From assembly GCF_004917065.1 (NCBI RefSeq), contig NZ_SSYA01000002.1, positions 969,897-1,033,896 on the forward strand: a stretch of DNA of 64,000 nucleotides, given 5' to 3'. Below are positions 28,081-36,953 of this stretch, one piece after another. How positions within the stretch are numbered: position 1 is the first letter of the stretch; each line of letters opens with the position of its first letter. A model generated the notes under the pieces. The model did not search any database. It saw nothing but the letters and a program-made list of their open reading frames with translations, and was not told where the DNA came from. Made by a program: the position numbers and the translations under genes. The stretch comes from Geomonas ferrireducens (GTDB lineage: Bacteria; Desulfobacterota; Desulfuromonadia; Geobacterales; Geobacteraceae).

Positions 28081-29091
28081 CTACGCCTCGGGAGCGGCCC
28101 CTCCCCTTTTCGCCCGGCGCAGAAGCGCCGCCACCGCGACCACGATAAAGAGGGTGATGAGCGTGCCGACCACACCGGCGGCACCCGGGCCTGCCTGTTG
28201 AGCGGCCACCCCTTCCCCTGCCGGCATGCGGTACTCGGCGAACCACGCGAGCCGTCCCTGCAGCGCGTGCAGGTAAGCGGTCACGCCGTGCTGAGCAACC
28301 GGCGCAGCGGTACCGGCCGCACCGGCGACGGACCACTCAAGCCCGTCAGGCTTATCGGAAGCGAAACGGGAGATCCCGCCTGCAACCAGCAGGGCGCAGA
28401 CGAGGGCAGCGGCGAGAAACGGCTTAAGCGAAGGCGCGGCCTCTGCGTGAGCCTTTCGGGCGAGCAGCTCCGGACGGGCCTTGCGCAGGAAGGAGACTAC
28501 GGCGAGGGTAACCGCCCCCTCGACCGCGCCGATGGCGAGGTGGATCGGGAGCATAAGCGCGAGAAACTTCGCAAGCGGCAGCTCGGATACCCCGGAGAGC
28601 GCCGTCTCCAGCACCACACAGAGAGCGCCCAGTTGCATGGCGCAGAGCGCTGCGAAAAGCGTCACCGCCGCCTCGCGGCGGGGCCCCGGCGCTGTGCCGA
28701 TCAGCCTTCTGTACAAAAGCGGATAGATGATGAAGGCGGGGATCACCCCGAGGTTGAAGATGTTGCAGCCGAGGGCCAAGAGGCCGCCGTCGGCGAAGAA
28801 GAGTGCCTGCACGACGAGAACCGACGCCACGGTGAGAAAGGCGGCGCTCGGGCCGAGTAGGATGGCAAGGAGCAGACCGCCGGTTAAATGCCCGCTCGAG
28901 CCGGTCCCGGGGATGGAGAAGTTGATCATCTGGGCGGCGAAAAGAAAGCCGCCCAGCACACCCATGAGCGGTGCGATGCGATCGTCGCTCTCGCGACCAA
29001 GGCGTGCCGATCCCCAGGCAATGGCGCCTGCGGAAACGGCCCACATGGCCCCCCCGACCGACGGGGATAGCAGAGCGTCCGCCATGTGCAT
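28081..29091 (-). CDS. cbiM: Cobalt/nickel substrate-binding membrane protein CbiM with PDGLE-domain fusion
   Basis: This 336-residue protein begins MHMADALLSPSVGG, the metal-binding N terminus typical of CbiM/NikM. About seven membrane segments follow, with conserved FSIPGTGSSGHLTGG and NLGVIPAFIIYP. Residues about 245-330 carry a SDKPDGLEWS motif and another membrane helix, matching the PDGLE/CbiN-like small subunit fused to the C terminus. The transporter therefore lacks a separate CbiN. Co and Ni cannot be told apart from sequence. A strong promoter lies just upstream. Confidence 0.92.
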   Translation of the reverse strand: MHMADALLSPSVGGAMWAVSAGAIAWGSARLGRESDDRIAPLMGVLGGFLFAAQMINFSIPGTGSSGHLTGGLLLAILLGPSAAFLTVASVLVVQALFFADGGLLALGCNIFNLGVIPAFIIYPLLYRRLIGTAPGPRREAAVTLFAALCAMQLGALCVVLETALSGVSELPLAKFLALMLPIHLAIGAVEGAVTLAVVSFLRKARPELLARKAHAEAAPSLKPFLAAALVCALLVAGGISRFASDKPDGLEWSVAGAAGTAAPVAQHGVTAYLHALQGRLAWFAEYRMPAGEGVAAQQAGPGAAGVVGTLITLFIVVAVAALLRRAKRGGAAPEA

Positions 29092-29157
29092 CTAGTTTCC
29101 TCCGTGTGCTTCCGGGTCGACACCGCGTAGCACGAATTTCAATATAGTGACACGGTT

Positions 29158-29186
29158 TTTATACAGGATGCCCCCCAGCCTGTCAA
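29158..29186 (-). promoter_or_regulatory. Promoter of the cbiMQO operon
   Basis: On the minus strand TTGACA and TATAAA are 17 bases apart, about 67 bases before the cbiM start. No cobalamin riboswitch consensus and no NikR-like repeat was recognised nearby. Confidence 0.7.
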
Positions 29187-29385
29187 CGCATATCCCCCCT
29201 GGAGCGCGGCCGCCAGAGGGACGATCGCGTATACGTTTCCCAGTCTCTCTATGCGGTCTTTCCTACAAATCACTTCTCTTTTTATTAATACAATGCTAAT
29301 CTGCGCGCCGAGGTGCAAAGGCGTCCCAGCTGCGGCACCGGACAACGAAGTCCCGCACCTGGTTGATGCGCAAGGAGCGCTCCCC

Positions 29386-31782
29386 ATGACCGGTTCCGAG
29401 AAGCAGACAGGCCATTTCACCATCAACTGCACGGTTATTCTCGCCCTTCTCGTAACCCTCTTCTTCCCGTTCGGCTATTTTGCGGTCAGCTACCAGCACG
29501 CGCTGGGCAGCCTCGAGACCGAGACCGAGATCAACGCCCGCATCATCACCTCGCTTGGCAATATCCGCCCGGACTCCTGGCACGACGAAGCGCACCGGCT
29601 CGATGCCATCCTCTCCAGTCACGGCACCCCCACCACTGCAGAAAGGCACCGCATCCTCGACGCCGGGGGTAGGGAACTGGCAGCAAGCGGGGGGGAGCTC
29701 GCAGCACCGGTGATCCTGCGTACCCGTCCCATCTTCTACGGCGACAAGGTCATCGGGAGCGTCGAAATCAGCCGGTCGCTGCGCCCCATCATAAAAAGGG
29801 CCGCCCTGGTAGCGGTCGCCGGTTTCAGCCTCTCCCTCATCGTCTTCGTATTACTCCCCTTCCGCGTCATCAACCAGGCCAACCGTCAACTGCAGGACTC
29901 CTACACGTTCCTGAAAAAAGTCATGGAAAGCAGCGCCAACGCGCTCATCGTCCTCAACCTCGACGGCACAGTTGACATGGCCAACGCACGCTGTACCGAG
30001 CTATCAGGATTTCAGCCTTCGGAATTTATCGGGCGCGACATCGGCGGATTCGTCTGTCCCTACTGCATCGACATGGTGCGGCGACAGCTGCATCTCGTCA
30101 CGTCCGGCACCGCCGAGATAGTAAAGTTCGAAGCGGAATTTCTCACCAAAGACGGCGGCACCGTCTCGATAGCCTGCGGCGCCACGCCGGTCTACCAGGA
30201 GGGGCGCATAGCCTGCACCGTGCTCTCCATCGAAAACATCACCGAGCGCAGGCAATCGGTGGAGGCGCTCACCGCTGCGAAGGAGTACACCGAGAACCTG
30301 ATCCAGGCCGCCTGCCTGATGATCCTGGGGCTTAACCTCAAAGGGGAGGTAACCCTCATCAACCGCACCGGCGAGGAGATGACCGGCTATCGGCAGGAGG
30401 AGCTCCTGGGAAGGAGCTGGTTCGAGACCTTGATGGGTGCCGAGGCCTTCCACAAGATGTGCTGCATCCCGCAGGAGGCGGAGGCCGGCACCGGAGGTTG
30501 CGCCTGCGAGGGGCAAATTGTGACCAAGACAGGGGCTATGCGCACCATTTCGTGGCGCAACAGCGCCATCGTGGAAAAGGGAACCGTCGTCGGCACCCTC
30601 TGCTTCGGCATCGACATAACCGAGCACAGGAAGGTAGAGGCGCAGTTAAGGCACTCGCAGAAAATGGAGTCGATCGGCCAGTTGGCCGGCGGGGTTGCCC
30701 ACGACTTCAACAACATGCTGAGCGTCATGCTTGGTTACGCCCAACTCTGCCAGCTCGAAGCGGCCGGTGCCCCCCCCCTCTCCCTGTACCTCGAGGAGGT
30801 CATCAAGGCCGGGGAGCGCTCCCGTGACATGGTGCGCAAGCTCCTCGCTTTCTCCCGTAAGGAAATCATCTCCCCGAGGCGGGTGAACCTGAACGATCAC
30901 TGCCTTGAGATGAAGAAGACGCTAAGCCGCCTGATCGGTGAGGAGATCCGTTTCGATTTCGTCCCGGACGACGCGCTCTGGCCGGTACGCATCGACCCCT
31001 CCCAGGTAGACCAGATCCTCATGAATCTGGCGGTAAACGCCCGCGACGCCATGCCCGAAGGAGGCACGCTTACCGTTGCTACCGGAAACGTCACCGTCGA
31101 TACCGAGTTCTGCGACTTCCGCCTCGATGCGAAACCCGGACCCTATGCGTGCCTGAGCGTCATCGACACCGGCACCGGGATGGAGCGCGAGGTGGTGCGG
31201 CGCATCTTCGAGCCCTTTTTCACCACCAAGGAGGTGGGACGTGGCACCGGGCTCGGTCTTGCCACGGTCTACGGCATCGTCACCCAAAACGGCGGCTTCA
31301 TCGATGTGGAGAGCGAACCGGGACAGGGGACCTGCTTCCAGATCTACCTCCCAATGCTTACCGGCGACGTGGCGGTCCAGCCGGAAAGCAAGCCGGCAGC
31401 GATGATTGGATCGGGCACCGTTCTCGTTGTCGAGGACGACGACATGCTGCGCCTCATGGCCACGCAGATGCTCGAGAAGATAGGCTACCAGGTGATCCAG
31501 GCAGCCAGTCCCCATCTCGCCCTCGCCATCTGCGGCGACAACAGCAAAAAGATCGACATGGTGCTATCCGACGTGATCATGCCGGAGATGAACGGCTTCG
31601 ATATGGCCCGTGGCATAGCGGCCCTGCGCCCGGAGACCAAGGTCCTTTTCATGACCGGCTATTCCGATGAGATGATCGCAAGGCGCGGCATCCACCCTGA
31701 GAAAGAGCTGCATTACATACAGAAGCCCTTCGACATGGAAGGGCTGCACGAGAAGATCATGGCCATGCAGTCCGGCTGCTGA
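29386..31782 (+). CDS. Hybrid sensor histidine kinase with two PAS domains and a receiver
   Basis: The start at 29386 has AAGGAG nine bases upstream, giving 798 residues. Order: membrane helix (about 14-36), a periplasmic sensor region (37-125), a second helix (about 130-150), PAS 1 (about 165-285), PAS 2 (about 290-410), HisKA with AGGVAHDFNNML, HATPase_c with NLAVNARDAMP, DTGTGM and GTGLGLATVYG, then a C-terminal receiver with phospho-Asp in VLSDVIMPEMNG. PAS 1 has a CPYC pair that could bind metal or respond to redox state. No response regulator is adjacent, so the receiver may act alone or pass phosphate on. Confidence 0.9.
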   Translation: MTGSEKQTGHFTINCTVILALLVTLFFPFGYFAVSYQHALGSLETETEINARIITSLGNIRPDSWHDEAHRLDAILSSHGTPTTAERHRILDAGGRELAASGGELAAPVILRTRPIFYGDKVIGSVEISRSLRPIIKRAALVAVAGFSLSLIVFVLLPFRVINQANRQLQDSYTFLKKVMESSANALIVLNLDGTVDMANARCTELSGFQPSEFIGRDIGGFVCPYCIDMVRRQLHLVTSGTAEIVKFEAEFLTKDGGTVSIACGATPVYQEGRIACTVLSIENITERRQSVEALTAAKEYTENLIQAACLMILGLNLKGEVTLINRTGEEMTGYRQEELLGRSWFETLMGAEAFHKMCCIPQEAEAGTGGCACEGQIVTKTGAMRTISWRNSAIVEKGTVVGTLCFGIDITEHRKVEAQLRHSQKMESIGQLAGGVAHDFNNMLSVMLGYAQLCQLEAAGAPPLSLYLEEVIKAGERSRDMVRKLLAFSRKEIISPRRVNLNDHCLEMKKTLSRLIGEEIRFDFVPDDALWPVRIDPSQVDQILMNLAVNARDAMPEGGTLTVATGNVTVDTEFCDFRLDAKPGPYACLSVIDTGTGMEREVVRRIFEPFFTTKEVGRGTGLGLATVYGIVTQNGGFIDVESEPGQGTCFQIYLPMLTGDVAVQPESKPAAMIGSGTVLVVEDDDMLRLMATQMLEKIGYQVIQAASPHLALAICGDNSKKIDMVLSDVIMPEMNGFDMARGIAALRPETKVLFMTGYSDEMIARRGIHPEKELHYIQKPFDMEGLHEKIMAMQSGC

Positions 31783-31869
31783 CCAGTCCCGCCCAAGCTT
31801 TGCCATCGTCGCGCGACTTTGATAGACTGGGACGGTAATCCTTGATAGTAGATCCCACCGGGAGAAACC

Positions 31870-33522
31870 ATGAAAAGATCCTATATACCGTTGATGCTGG
31901 CCCTGCTGTTTTCCCTTTCCTTCGCAGTCACCCCGCTGAGAGCTCAATCAGAACCCGGGTATTACACCGCTTCCGATCAATACCAGTACGAGGAGGATCT
32001 CCTCTACCCGGAAGAACTTGACGACCTGCTCGCCCCCATCGCACTCTACGCGGACCCGCTCATCGCCCAGATCCTACCCGCCGCAACCTTCGTGGACCAG
32101 ATCCACGATGCAGCTCGCTACGTGAGGTTCTACGGCAACACGTCGGACATCGACTACCAGTCCTGGGACATAAGCGTGCGTGCCGTCGCCCACTACCCTC
32201 AGATCCTCTACATGATGGACCGGGAGTACCAGTGGACCGCTTCGCTCGGGCAGGCCTACATTGAGCAGCCCCAGGACGTGATGGATTCGATCCAGCGGTT
32301 GCGTCGATGGGCGTACGACCAGGGGAACCTCTATTCGACACGCCAGCAGGAGGTGTTTTTCGACGGTGACATGATCAGGATCGTCCCGGCAAGACCGCAG
32401 TACGTCTACGTTCCGATTTACGACCCTTACGTGGTCTACGTGGAGCGTTTCTATCCAGCCACCCCGGCCATCTCCTTCGGTATCGCCTTTACACTTGGTC
32501 CGTGGCTCAACCGTGACTGCGACTGGCGCGGGCATCGCGTGTACTACCACGGCTGGCGGGGTTCCGGGTGGGTCCGGCGCTCACGTCCCTACGTGCACGA
32601 CCGGCGCAACATCTACATAAACCGCAGGGCCGCCGTGATCAGCGTGAACGAGCGGGTGATCCAGCGTGATACGCGCACGTACCGCGAGCAGCTCCGCGTC
32701 GAGACCCAAAGGCATCGTGACGAGAGAAGGATGCCGCCGCTGCCACCGGGCGTGGCACGCCAGCCAAGGCCTGCGGTGCCTCGCCCCGGCGGCGTACCAA
32801 CGCCGCGACCAAGAACCGAAAGACGCAGTGAACCCTGGACCGGCAGGGAACCGGCAGCTACCCGCCCCGGAGTGCCGGCAACGACGGCGCCGACGACAAA
32901 AGGGGTCATCCCGCCGGCGACGAAACAGCGCGGGCCTTCAGCCACGCAGCCGCGCGCCCCTCAGGCGCCGAAAGGGCAGGCGGTTCCACAGCAAGGGCAA
33001 CCGCCCCGCGTGCAGCCTGCCGCTCCCGGAAAACCGTCACCGTCGTCCGCAACGCCCCCCACCGGGAAGCCGCAGCCTTCCGCCACTACCGGCGAGCGCG
33101 GTGCTGAGCGAGGCAAGGGAGAACCAAGACGCAGGGGCCAGCGTCCTGCCGTCAAGCCGCAACCGCAAGCACCCGCGGCGACGCCTCAGGCTCCCGCGGC
33201 AGCGCCCCATACACCCGCAACACCGACAGTCACCGCGCCTACGCCAGTAAAACCGGCCGAGCGCGGTACTGCACCACGCGGAGTACGGCATCCCCCAACT
33301 GCCGAGCCTGCGGTAAAAGAACCAGCCGGTGTCCCCGCGCCCCAGACGCGTCCTGTGGTGCCCCATCCGGCCGCAACGCGACCCGCGCCCGTCGTCAAAC
33401 CGCCGCAGCCACAGACCGTGGAACCGGCACCAAAACGCGCAGAGCCCCCCGCGCGTGAGGCCGAGCCTGCCCATGGACGCGGCCGAGAAGAAGTGCCCCC
33501 CCGGCAAAGGGAAGATCGCTGA
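31870..33522 (+). CDS. Exported DUF3300 protein with long proline-rich tail
   Basis: The 550-residue protein has a signal peptide (1-25, ending PLRAQS) and the DUF3300 domain (about 45-260), with LDDLLAPIALYADPLIAQILPA near the start and repeated aromatic segments such as YVYVPIYDPYVVYV. From about residue 290 on, the sequence is low complexity, rich in Pro, Ala, Gln, Lys and Arg, and likely disordered. Function of the family is unknown. An envelope location is inferred from the signal peptide. A terminator follows about 80 bp later. Confidence 0.8.
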   Translation: MKRSYIPLMLALLFSLSFAVTPLRAQSEPGYYTASDQYQYEEDLLYPEELDDLLAPIALYADPLIAQILPAATFVDQIHDAARYVRFYGNTSDIDYQSWDISVRAVAHYPQILYMMDREYQWTASLGQAYIEQPQDVMDSIQRLRRWAYDQGNLYSTRQQEVFFDGDMIRIVPARPQYVYVPIYDPYVVYVERFYPATPAISFGIAFTLGPWLNRDCDWRGHRVYYHGWRGSGWVRRSRPYVHDRRNIYINRRAAVISVNERVIQRDTRTYREQLRVETQRHRDERRMPPLPPGVARQPRPAVPRPGGVPTPRPRTERRSEPWTGREPAATRPGVPATTAPTTKGVIPPATKQRGPSATQPRAPQAPKGQAVPQQGQPPRVQPAAPGKPSPSSATPPTGKPQPSATTGERGAERGKGEPRRRGQRPAVKPQPQAPAATPQAPAAAPHTPATPTVTAPTPVKPAERGTAPRGVRHPPTAEPAVKEPAGVPAPQTRPVVPHPAATRPAPVVKPPQPQTVEPAPKRAEPPAREAEPAHGRGREEVPPRQREDR

Positions 33523-33604
33523 CGCAACACAGCGGCGAAGAAGCAATCACAAATCACAGTTAAGAAGCGCAGCACAAGAAATACGACAGCTAAAGGCGAA
33601 TAAA

Positions 33605-33632
33605 AAGGGGCGCACCACGCGGTGCGCCCCTT
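33605..33632. terminator. Terminator after the DUF3300 gene
   Basis: A perfect 12-bp stem (AAGGGGCGCACC and complement) with loop ACGC, A-rich on the left and T-rich on the right, is suited to both convergent genes. Confidence 0.85.
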
Positions 33633-33743
33633 CTCTTTTGGTTCTGGCGGAGATTCCTCGAAAGCAGGCTTTGTGTCACAACAAGCGCTGCACGCTCCAC
33701 AGTCGCCCCTTTGCGAAGGGGGAGCCTGCCGCCCGTAGCCTCC

Positions 33744-33770
33744 GCGAAGGGGGGACAGGGGGGATTTGCT
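33744..33770. repeat. Dispersed GCGAAGGGGGGACAG-type repeat, copy 1
   Basis: This shares GCGAAGGGGGGACAG and GGGGATTTGC with the copy at 35310. It lies just past the stop of the amidohydrolase gene. A related CCCCTTTGCGAAGGGGG hairpin is directly to its left. Confidence 0.6.
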
Positions 33771-33788
33771 TCTAAGATAAACCGTCTA

Positions 33789-35087
33789 TCAACCCTCATC
33801 CGGTTGCAACAGCTCGCACACCGCCGTCGATAGCGCCATCACCCCGCCCTTCAACGTCGGCTCCGGAGCCGGAGCGTAGAGCGGCGAATGCTGCGATGGA
33901 AGCGAGCCCCCCGAAGCCGCGAACGCCTCGAAACGTTGCGGGTCCGCAGCGCCCAGCCAGAACATGCAGATGGGAATCTCTCCCCCGAGCCCCCAGGTAC
34001 CGAAATCCTCGCTCACCATACGTGCCGCCGAGCGGACCACGTTCTCCTCGCCGAGCGCCACACGTAATGCGACGGCCAGGCGCTCGGCGAGCACCGGGTG
34101 GTTACAGGTCGCCGGATGCGCGGCAAGCACCCGCACCACGGGAGCCAGTTCCTGCGGCACCCCGGCGGCAAGCGCAGTTCCCTCGCAGATGCGCCGCACC
34201 GACTCGATGATGCGGTCGCGCACCCGGTCGTCGAAGCTGCGTATGGAAAGCTGCAGCACCACCTCCTCAGGGATGACGTTGCAGGCGGCTCCGCCGTGAA
34301 TCGACCCCACGGTGAGTACCGCAGGTTCGTGCGGCGATATCTCCCTGCTCACTATGGTCTGGAAGGCAAGCACGAGTTGCGCGGCAAGCACCACCGGGTC
34401 CTTGCCGCATTCGGGTGCCGAACCGTGCGCCCCTACCCCGCGCACCACCACCTCGACCTCGGTGAAACTAGCCAGGAAATTCCCCGGCGCCCAGCCGGCG
34501 GTCCCAGCCTTCAGAAACAGCGTGCTGTGCAGCGCAAGCGCGAAGTCGGGCCTCGGGCAGAGCCGATACGCACCATCGTCGATCATCGCCTGGGCCCCGT
34601 CGCCCCCCTCTTCTCCCGGCTGAGCGACCAGCACCAGCGTACCGGACCAATTCGCGCGGCAGCGGGAAAGCACATGCGCCGCTCCCAGCAGGCAGGACAT
34701 GTGCACGTCGTGCCCGCAGGCATGCATGACCGCACCTTCGCTACCGTCCCGGTAAATCCCCTTGGCCCTGCTCGCATAGGGAAGTCCGGTCTTTTCCTCC
34801 ACCGGAAGCGCGTCCATGTCGGCACGTAAAAGGACCGTCGGTCCATCCCCGTTCTCCAGCACCGCCACGATGCCGTAGCCAGGCCAATCGAAGCGCTGGT
34901 ACCTGCCGATCCCCTCGGTGACCGTGAAGCCTAGCGTGCGGAACTCACCCGCCAGGAACGCGGCAGTTTCCCGCTCCTGTCCCGAGAGTTCGGGGTGGGC
35001 GTGCAGTTTCTTGTACGACTCGACCAGCGAAGGGAGTTCGGCCTCGACCAGCGTCTCCAGGGAGTCGCGCAGCGATTGTGTCAGCAT
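33789..35087 (-). CDS. M20 family amidohydrolase (hippurate / N-acyl amino acid hydrolase type)
   Basis: The 432-residue enzyme shows the M20D pattern: LHAHPELSGQE near the N terminus, the metal-ligand region RADMDALPVEE, ACGHDVHMS with the conserved Cys-Gly-His, and the GEEGGDGA catalytic glutamates. A dimerisation domain follows (about 200-310). Such enzymes remove acyl groups from N-acyl amino acids using two metal ions. The natural substrate is unknown. It stands alone, with a terminator downstream. Confidence 0.9.
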   Translation of the reverse strand: MLTQSLRDSLETLVEAELPSLVESYKKLHAHPELSGQERETAAFLAGEFRTLGFTVTEGIGRYQRFDWPGYGIVAVLENGDGPTVLLRADMDALPVEEKTGLPYASRAKGIYRDGSEGAVMHACGHDVHMSCLLGAAHVLSRCRANWSGTLVLVAQPGEEGGDGAQAMIDDGAYRLCPRPDFALALHSTLFLKAGTAGWAPGNFLASFTEVEVVVRGVGAHGSAPECGKDPVVLAAQLVLAFQTIVSREISPHEPAVLTVGSIHGGAACNVIPEEVVLQLSIRSFDDRVRDRIIESVRRICEGTALAAGVPQELAPVVRVLAAHPATCNHPVLAERLAVALRVALGEENVVRSAARMVSEDFGTWGLGGEIPICMFWLGAADPQRFEAFAASGGSLPSQHSPLYAPAPEPTLKGGVMALSTAVCELLQPDEG

Positions 35088-35181
35088 AAAGTCTCTCGGA
35101 CGTGGCGATGAAAATACCGCCGCAGGTTACTATGTTCCGCCGACGTTATCAACCGCCAACTGCACCCGCCGTTGCAGCCAC

Positions 35182-35216
35182 AAAGGAGACTGGCACCGAA
35201 GGTGCCTGTCTCCTTT
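35182..35216. repeat. Long hairpin with paired T-T mismatch
   Basis: AAAGGAGAC-T-GGCACC, the loop GAA, then GGTGCC-T-GTCTCCTTT form a 15-bp stem with one T-T mismatch. A/T ends on both sides would allow terminator activity, though the upstream gene points away. Confidence 0.6.
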
Positions 35217-35309
35217 GCCCCTGCGTTGCGCCCTTTGTGAAGATTCTTCAGGACCCCCCTGAGAAAGCATGAGTGCGTTAGCCTCGAAGCAGTGAGCGTG
35301 GCCTTACGT

Positions 35310-35345
35310 CCCCCCCTTTGCGAAGGGGGGACAGAGGGGATTTGC
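35310..35345. repeat. Dispersed GCGAAGGGGGGACAG-type repeat, copy 2
   Basis: CCCCCCTTT, GCG and AAGGGGGG form a hairpin followed by ACAGAGGGGATTTGC. It is the best-preserved copy in the window. Confidence 0.7.
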
Positions 35346-35545
35346 CTCACCCAGAACAACCATCAACAACCGTTCGTTCTGCTGAATGGAGTGCCCCATG
35401 CAGAGCACCATGGCTATTAAATCAGCAACATGCTTATAGCAATACAGAGCGCTTAGCCGCTAACACCCTGAAATACCACACCTGCGATCAAAGAAGCTTG
35501 ACTGGCATGCTCCGTGTAAAGTCCCAAATTTAAGGAGGGACTGCA

Positions 35546-35788
35546 ATGACCGAGATGATCGACGGGAAAGAACACGTCACAGCCGCCGAAGCCGCGGCGG
35601 AGCTCTCAACCACCGAGACGAAGATCCTCATGCTGCTGAAGCAAAAGGCCCTGCATGGAACCCTCTCAGAACAAGGGTGGTTCATCACCAGGGAGTCCCT
35701 GGACTGCTTCGACCGACACGCCAGAGACCCGCAAGCACAGCTCACCTGCAGGACGAGCTGCAGCAGTTCCACCTGCGGGTGCCGCTAG
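35546..35788 (+). CDS. Small helix-turn-helix protein with cysteine-rich C-terminal tail
   Basis: The start has an excellent TAAGGAGGGA site seven bases or less upstream. The 80-residue product resembles excisionase/MerR-type helix-turn-helix proteins over residues 8-58 (VTAAEAAAELSTTETKIL, then GWFITRESLDCF). The last 15 residues contain four cysteines in the pattern C-x3-C-x4-C-x-C among Ser and Thr, ending GCR. The tail could bind a metal or be a modified peptide, which is speculation. The next gene starts eight bases after its stop. Confidence 0.7.
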   Translation: MTEMIDGKEHVTAAEAAAELSTTETKILMLLKQKALHGTLSEQGWFITRESLDCFDRHARDPQAQLTCRTSCSSSTCGCR

Positions 35789-35796
35789 GAGGCGCC

Positions 35797-36096
35797 ATGG
35801 GGATCACCGTTCACCCCTCAGACCTCAAGTACCGTTATCCGAAAGTGACGGAGCAGAAGTACGAGCCCAAGTTCTCAGGCCCCGGCGATCCCTCACCCTT
35901 CAACCGCGACGACCTCTACGACATCGTTCCGATGCTGACCGCGGTAATGGACGAGCTACAGTGCGATGACGCAGACACCCTGCACTTTCTGGAGGACCTC
36001 ATGAACCGCGACCTGCCGCGTTTTCTGGAGAGCCGTGGCGAGGTCTTCGCCTTTCTCGCAGGATGCGGTAAGGAGATGCTACAGCACCGACCATGA
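35797..36096 (+). CDS. Hypothetical protein, 99 residues
   Basis: The ATG at 35797 follows TAGGAGGCGCC, which overlaps the stop of the upstream gene, so the two are translationally coupled. The protein has no signal peptide or membrane segment. It starts with a Pro/Tyr/Lys-rich stretch (MGITVHPSDLKYRYP) and continues as a likely helical acidic domain with LHFLEDLMNRDLPRFLES. I do not recognise the family. Confidence 0.7.
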   Translation: MGITVHPSDLKYRYPKVTEQKYEPKFSGPGDPSPFNRDDLYDIVPMLTAVMDELQCDDADTLHFLEDLMNRDLPRFLESRGEVFAFLAGCGKEMLQHRP

Positions 36097-36180
36097 GCGC
36101 CCTGCAGGCGCACGAACTACGGGCGGAAGATCCCCCAAATACCTGACGCTCTGTCGCGTCACTGAAATAAAGGAGCGGCA

Positions 36181-36786
36181 ATGAACAGCTTAGCCATGAA
36201 AAGAGAGTCAATGACCGGCACAACAATTACCGACTTCGCACAGGCCGGCTTCACCATCGTGCCGATGGCGGCTAGGCCGAACGGCTACCTGCTGGAACTC
36301 TACGGCTTTCTGGCCCCCGGTTGGACCGGCAGGCTTGCAGCGGGCCTTGCCGACCACCGCGTCAGCATCATAAGCGGCTCTGCCGAAAAGGTGAACGCCA
36401 GCCACTGGCGCTCGCGCTTCGAACTTAAGAGTGCCCCCTTCGCCAAGAGTCCGGAGGGCATCGACTTCCTCGCCCTCGCCGGTACCGAACCGGACCATAA
36501 GGCGGCACGGATCGAGTTGCTCGATTTCAGGATGGAACCGCCCCCACGCCACGAAGGAAGCGTGTTCATCGAGATCAAGGGGATCGACCGGCTCGGTTTC
36601 CTAGGGGACCTGTTGGACCACTTCAGCATGCGTTGCCTGTTCCCGGTCAAGATGACCATCGACACCTTGGGCGATACCGCGGTAGACCGTTTCTGGCTCA
36701 GAGGCGTAGGCGGCTCCCTTCCTTCCGAAGCCATCACCGACTCGGTCAAACAGAGCCTCGCACAGCTTCTGGTTGAAAAGCGCTAG
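36181..36786 (+). CDS. Orphan tandem ACT-domain protein (GlnD C-terminus-like)
   Basis: The 201-residue protein follows an AAGGAGCGGCA site. Residues about 125-200 resemble the last ACT domain of GlnD: VFIEIKGIDRLGFLGDLLDHF, then KMTIDTLGDTAVDRFWLRG. Residues about 35-85 (GYLLELYGFLAPGWTGRLAAGLADHRVSI in outline) look like a more diverged ACT domain. ACT domains bind amino acids or other small ligands. There is no catalytic domain, so it is probably a sensor or regulatory partner. Linkage to nitrogen control is only suggested by the resemblance. Confidence 0.65.
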   Translation: MNSLAMKRESMTGTTITDFAQAGFTIVPMAARPNGYLLELYGFLAPGWTGRLAAGLADHRVSIISGSAEKVNASHWRSRFELKSAPFAKSPEGIDFLALAGTEPDHKAARIELLDFRMEPPPRHEGSVFIEIKGIDRLGFLGDLLDHFSMRCLFPVKMTIDTLGDTAVDRFWLRGVGGSLPSEAITDSVKQSLAQLLVEKR

Positions 36787-36802
36787 ACACCTCCCTCAAT
36801 CA

Positions 36803-36826
36803 GTCCCTCCCCCGCAAGGGAGGGAC
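36803..36826 (+). terminator. Hairpin after the ACT-domain gene
   Basis: GTCCCTCCC pairs perfectly with GGGAGGGAC around a six-base loop, 17 bases after the stop. There is no T-run directly after it, so strength is uncertain. Confidence 0.5.
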
Positions 36827-36914
36827 CACACAATACCTTCTCTCCCACACCATCCCTTACCGGTGCGCTTACTGCGCGAAAATGAAAGTGCCGGTTGCAA
36901 ATCCAGATAGATTG

Positions 36915-36929
36915 GTTAAAGTCTTTAAC
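36915..36929. promoter_or_regulatory. 15-bp palindrome upstream of sixA
   Basis: GTTAAAG-T-CTTTAAC is a perfect palindrome centred 32 bases before the sixA start codon. The position suits an operator or part of a promoter, but no known regulator site was recognised. Confidence 0.4.
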
Positions 36930-36953
36930 GTTGCCTAATTTATGGAGAACACC

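Larger units (their letters stand above)
35088..35545. other. Intergenic region with a hairpin and a dispersed repeat
   Basis: No supported gene. It holds the imperfect palindrome at 35182-35216 and the dispersed repeat at 35310-35345, both listed separately. The remaining sequence probably contains the promoters of the two divergent neighbours. Confidence 0.5.

Noticed and set aside
29092..29385. Cobalamin riboswitch in front of cbiM
   Set aside because: The B12-box core was not found on the minus strand.
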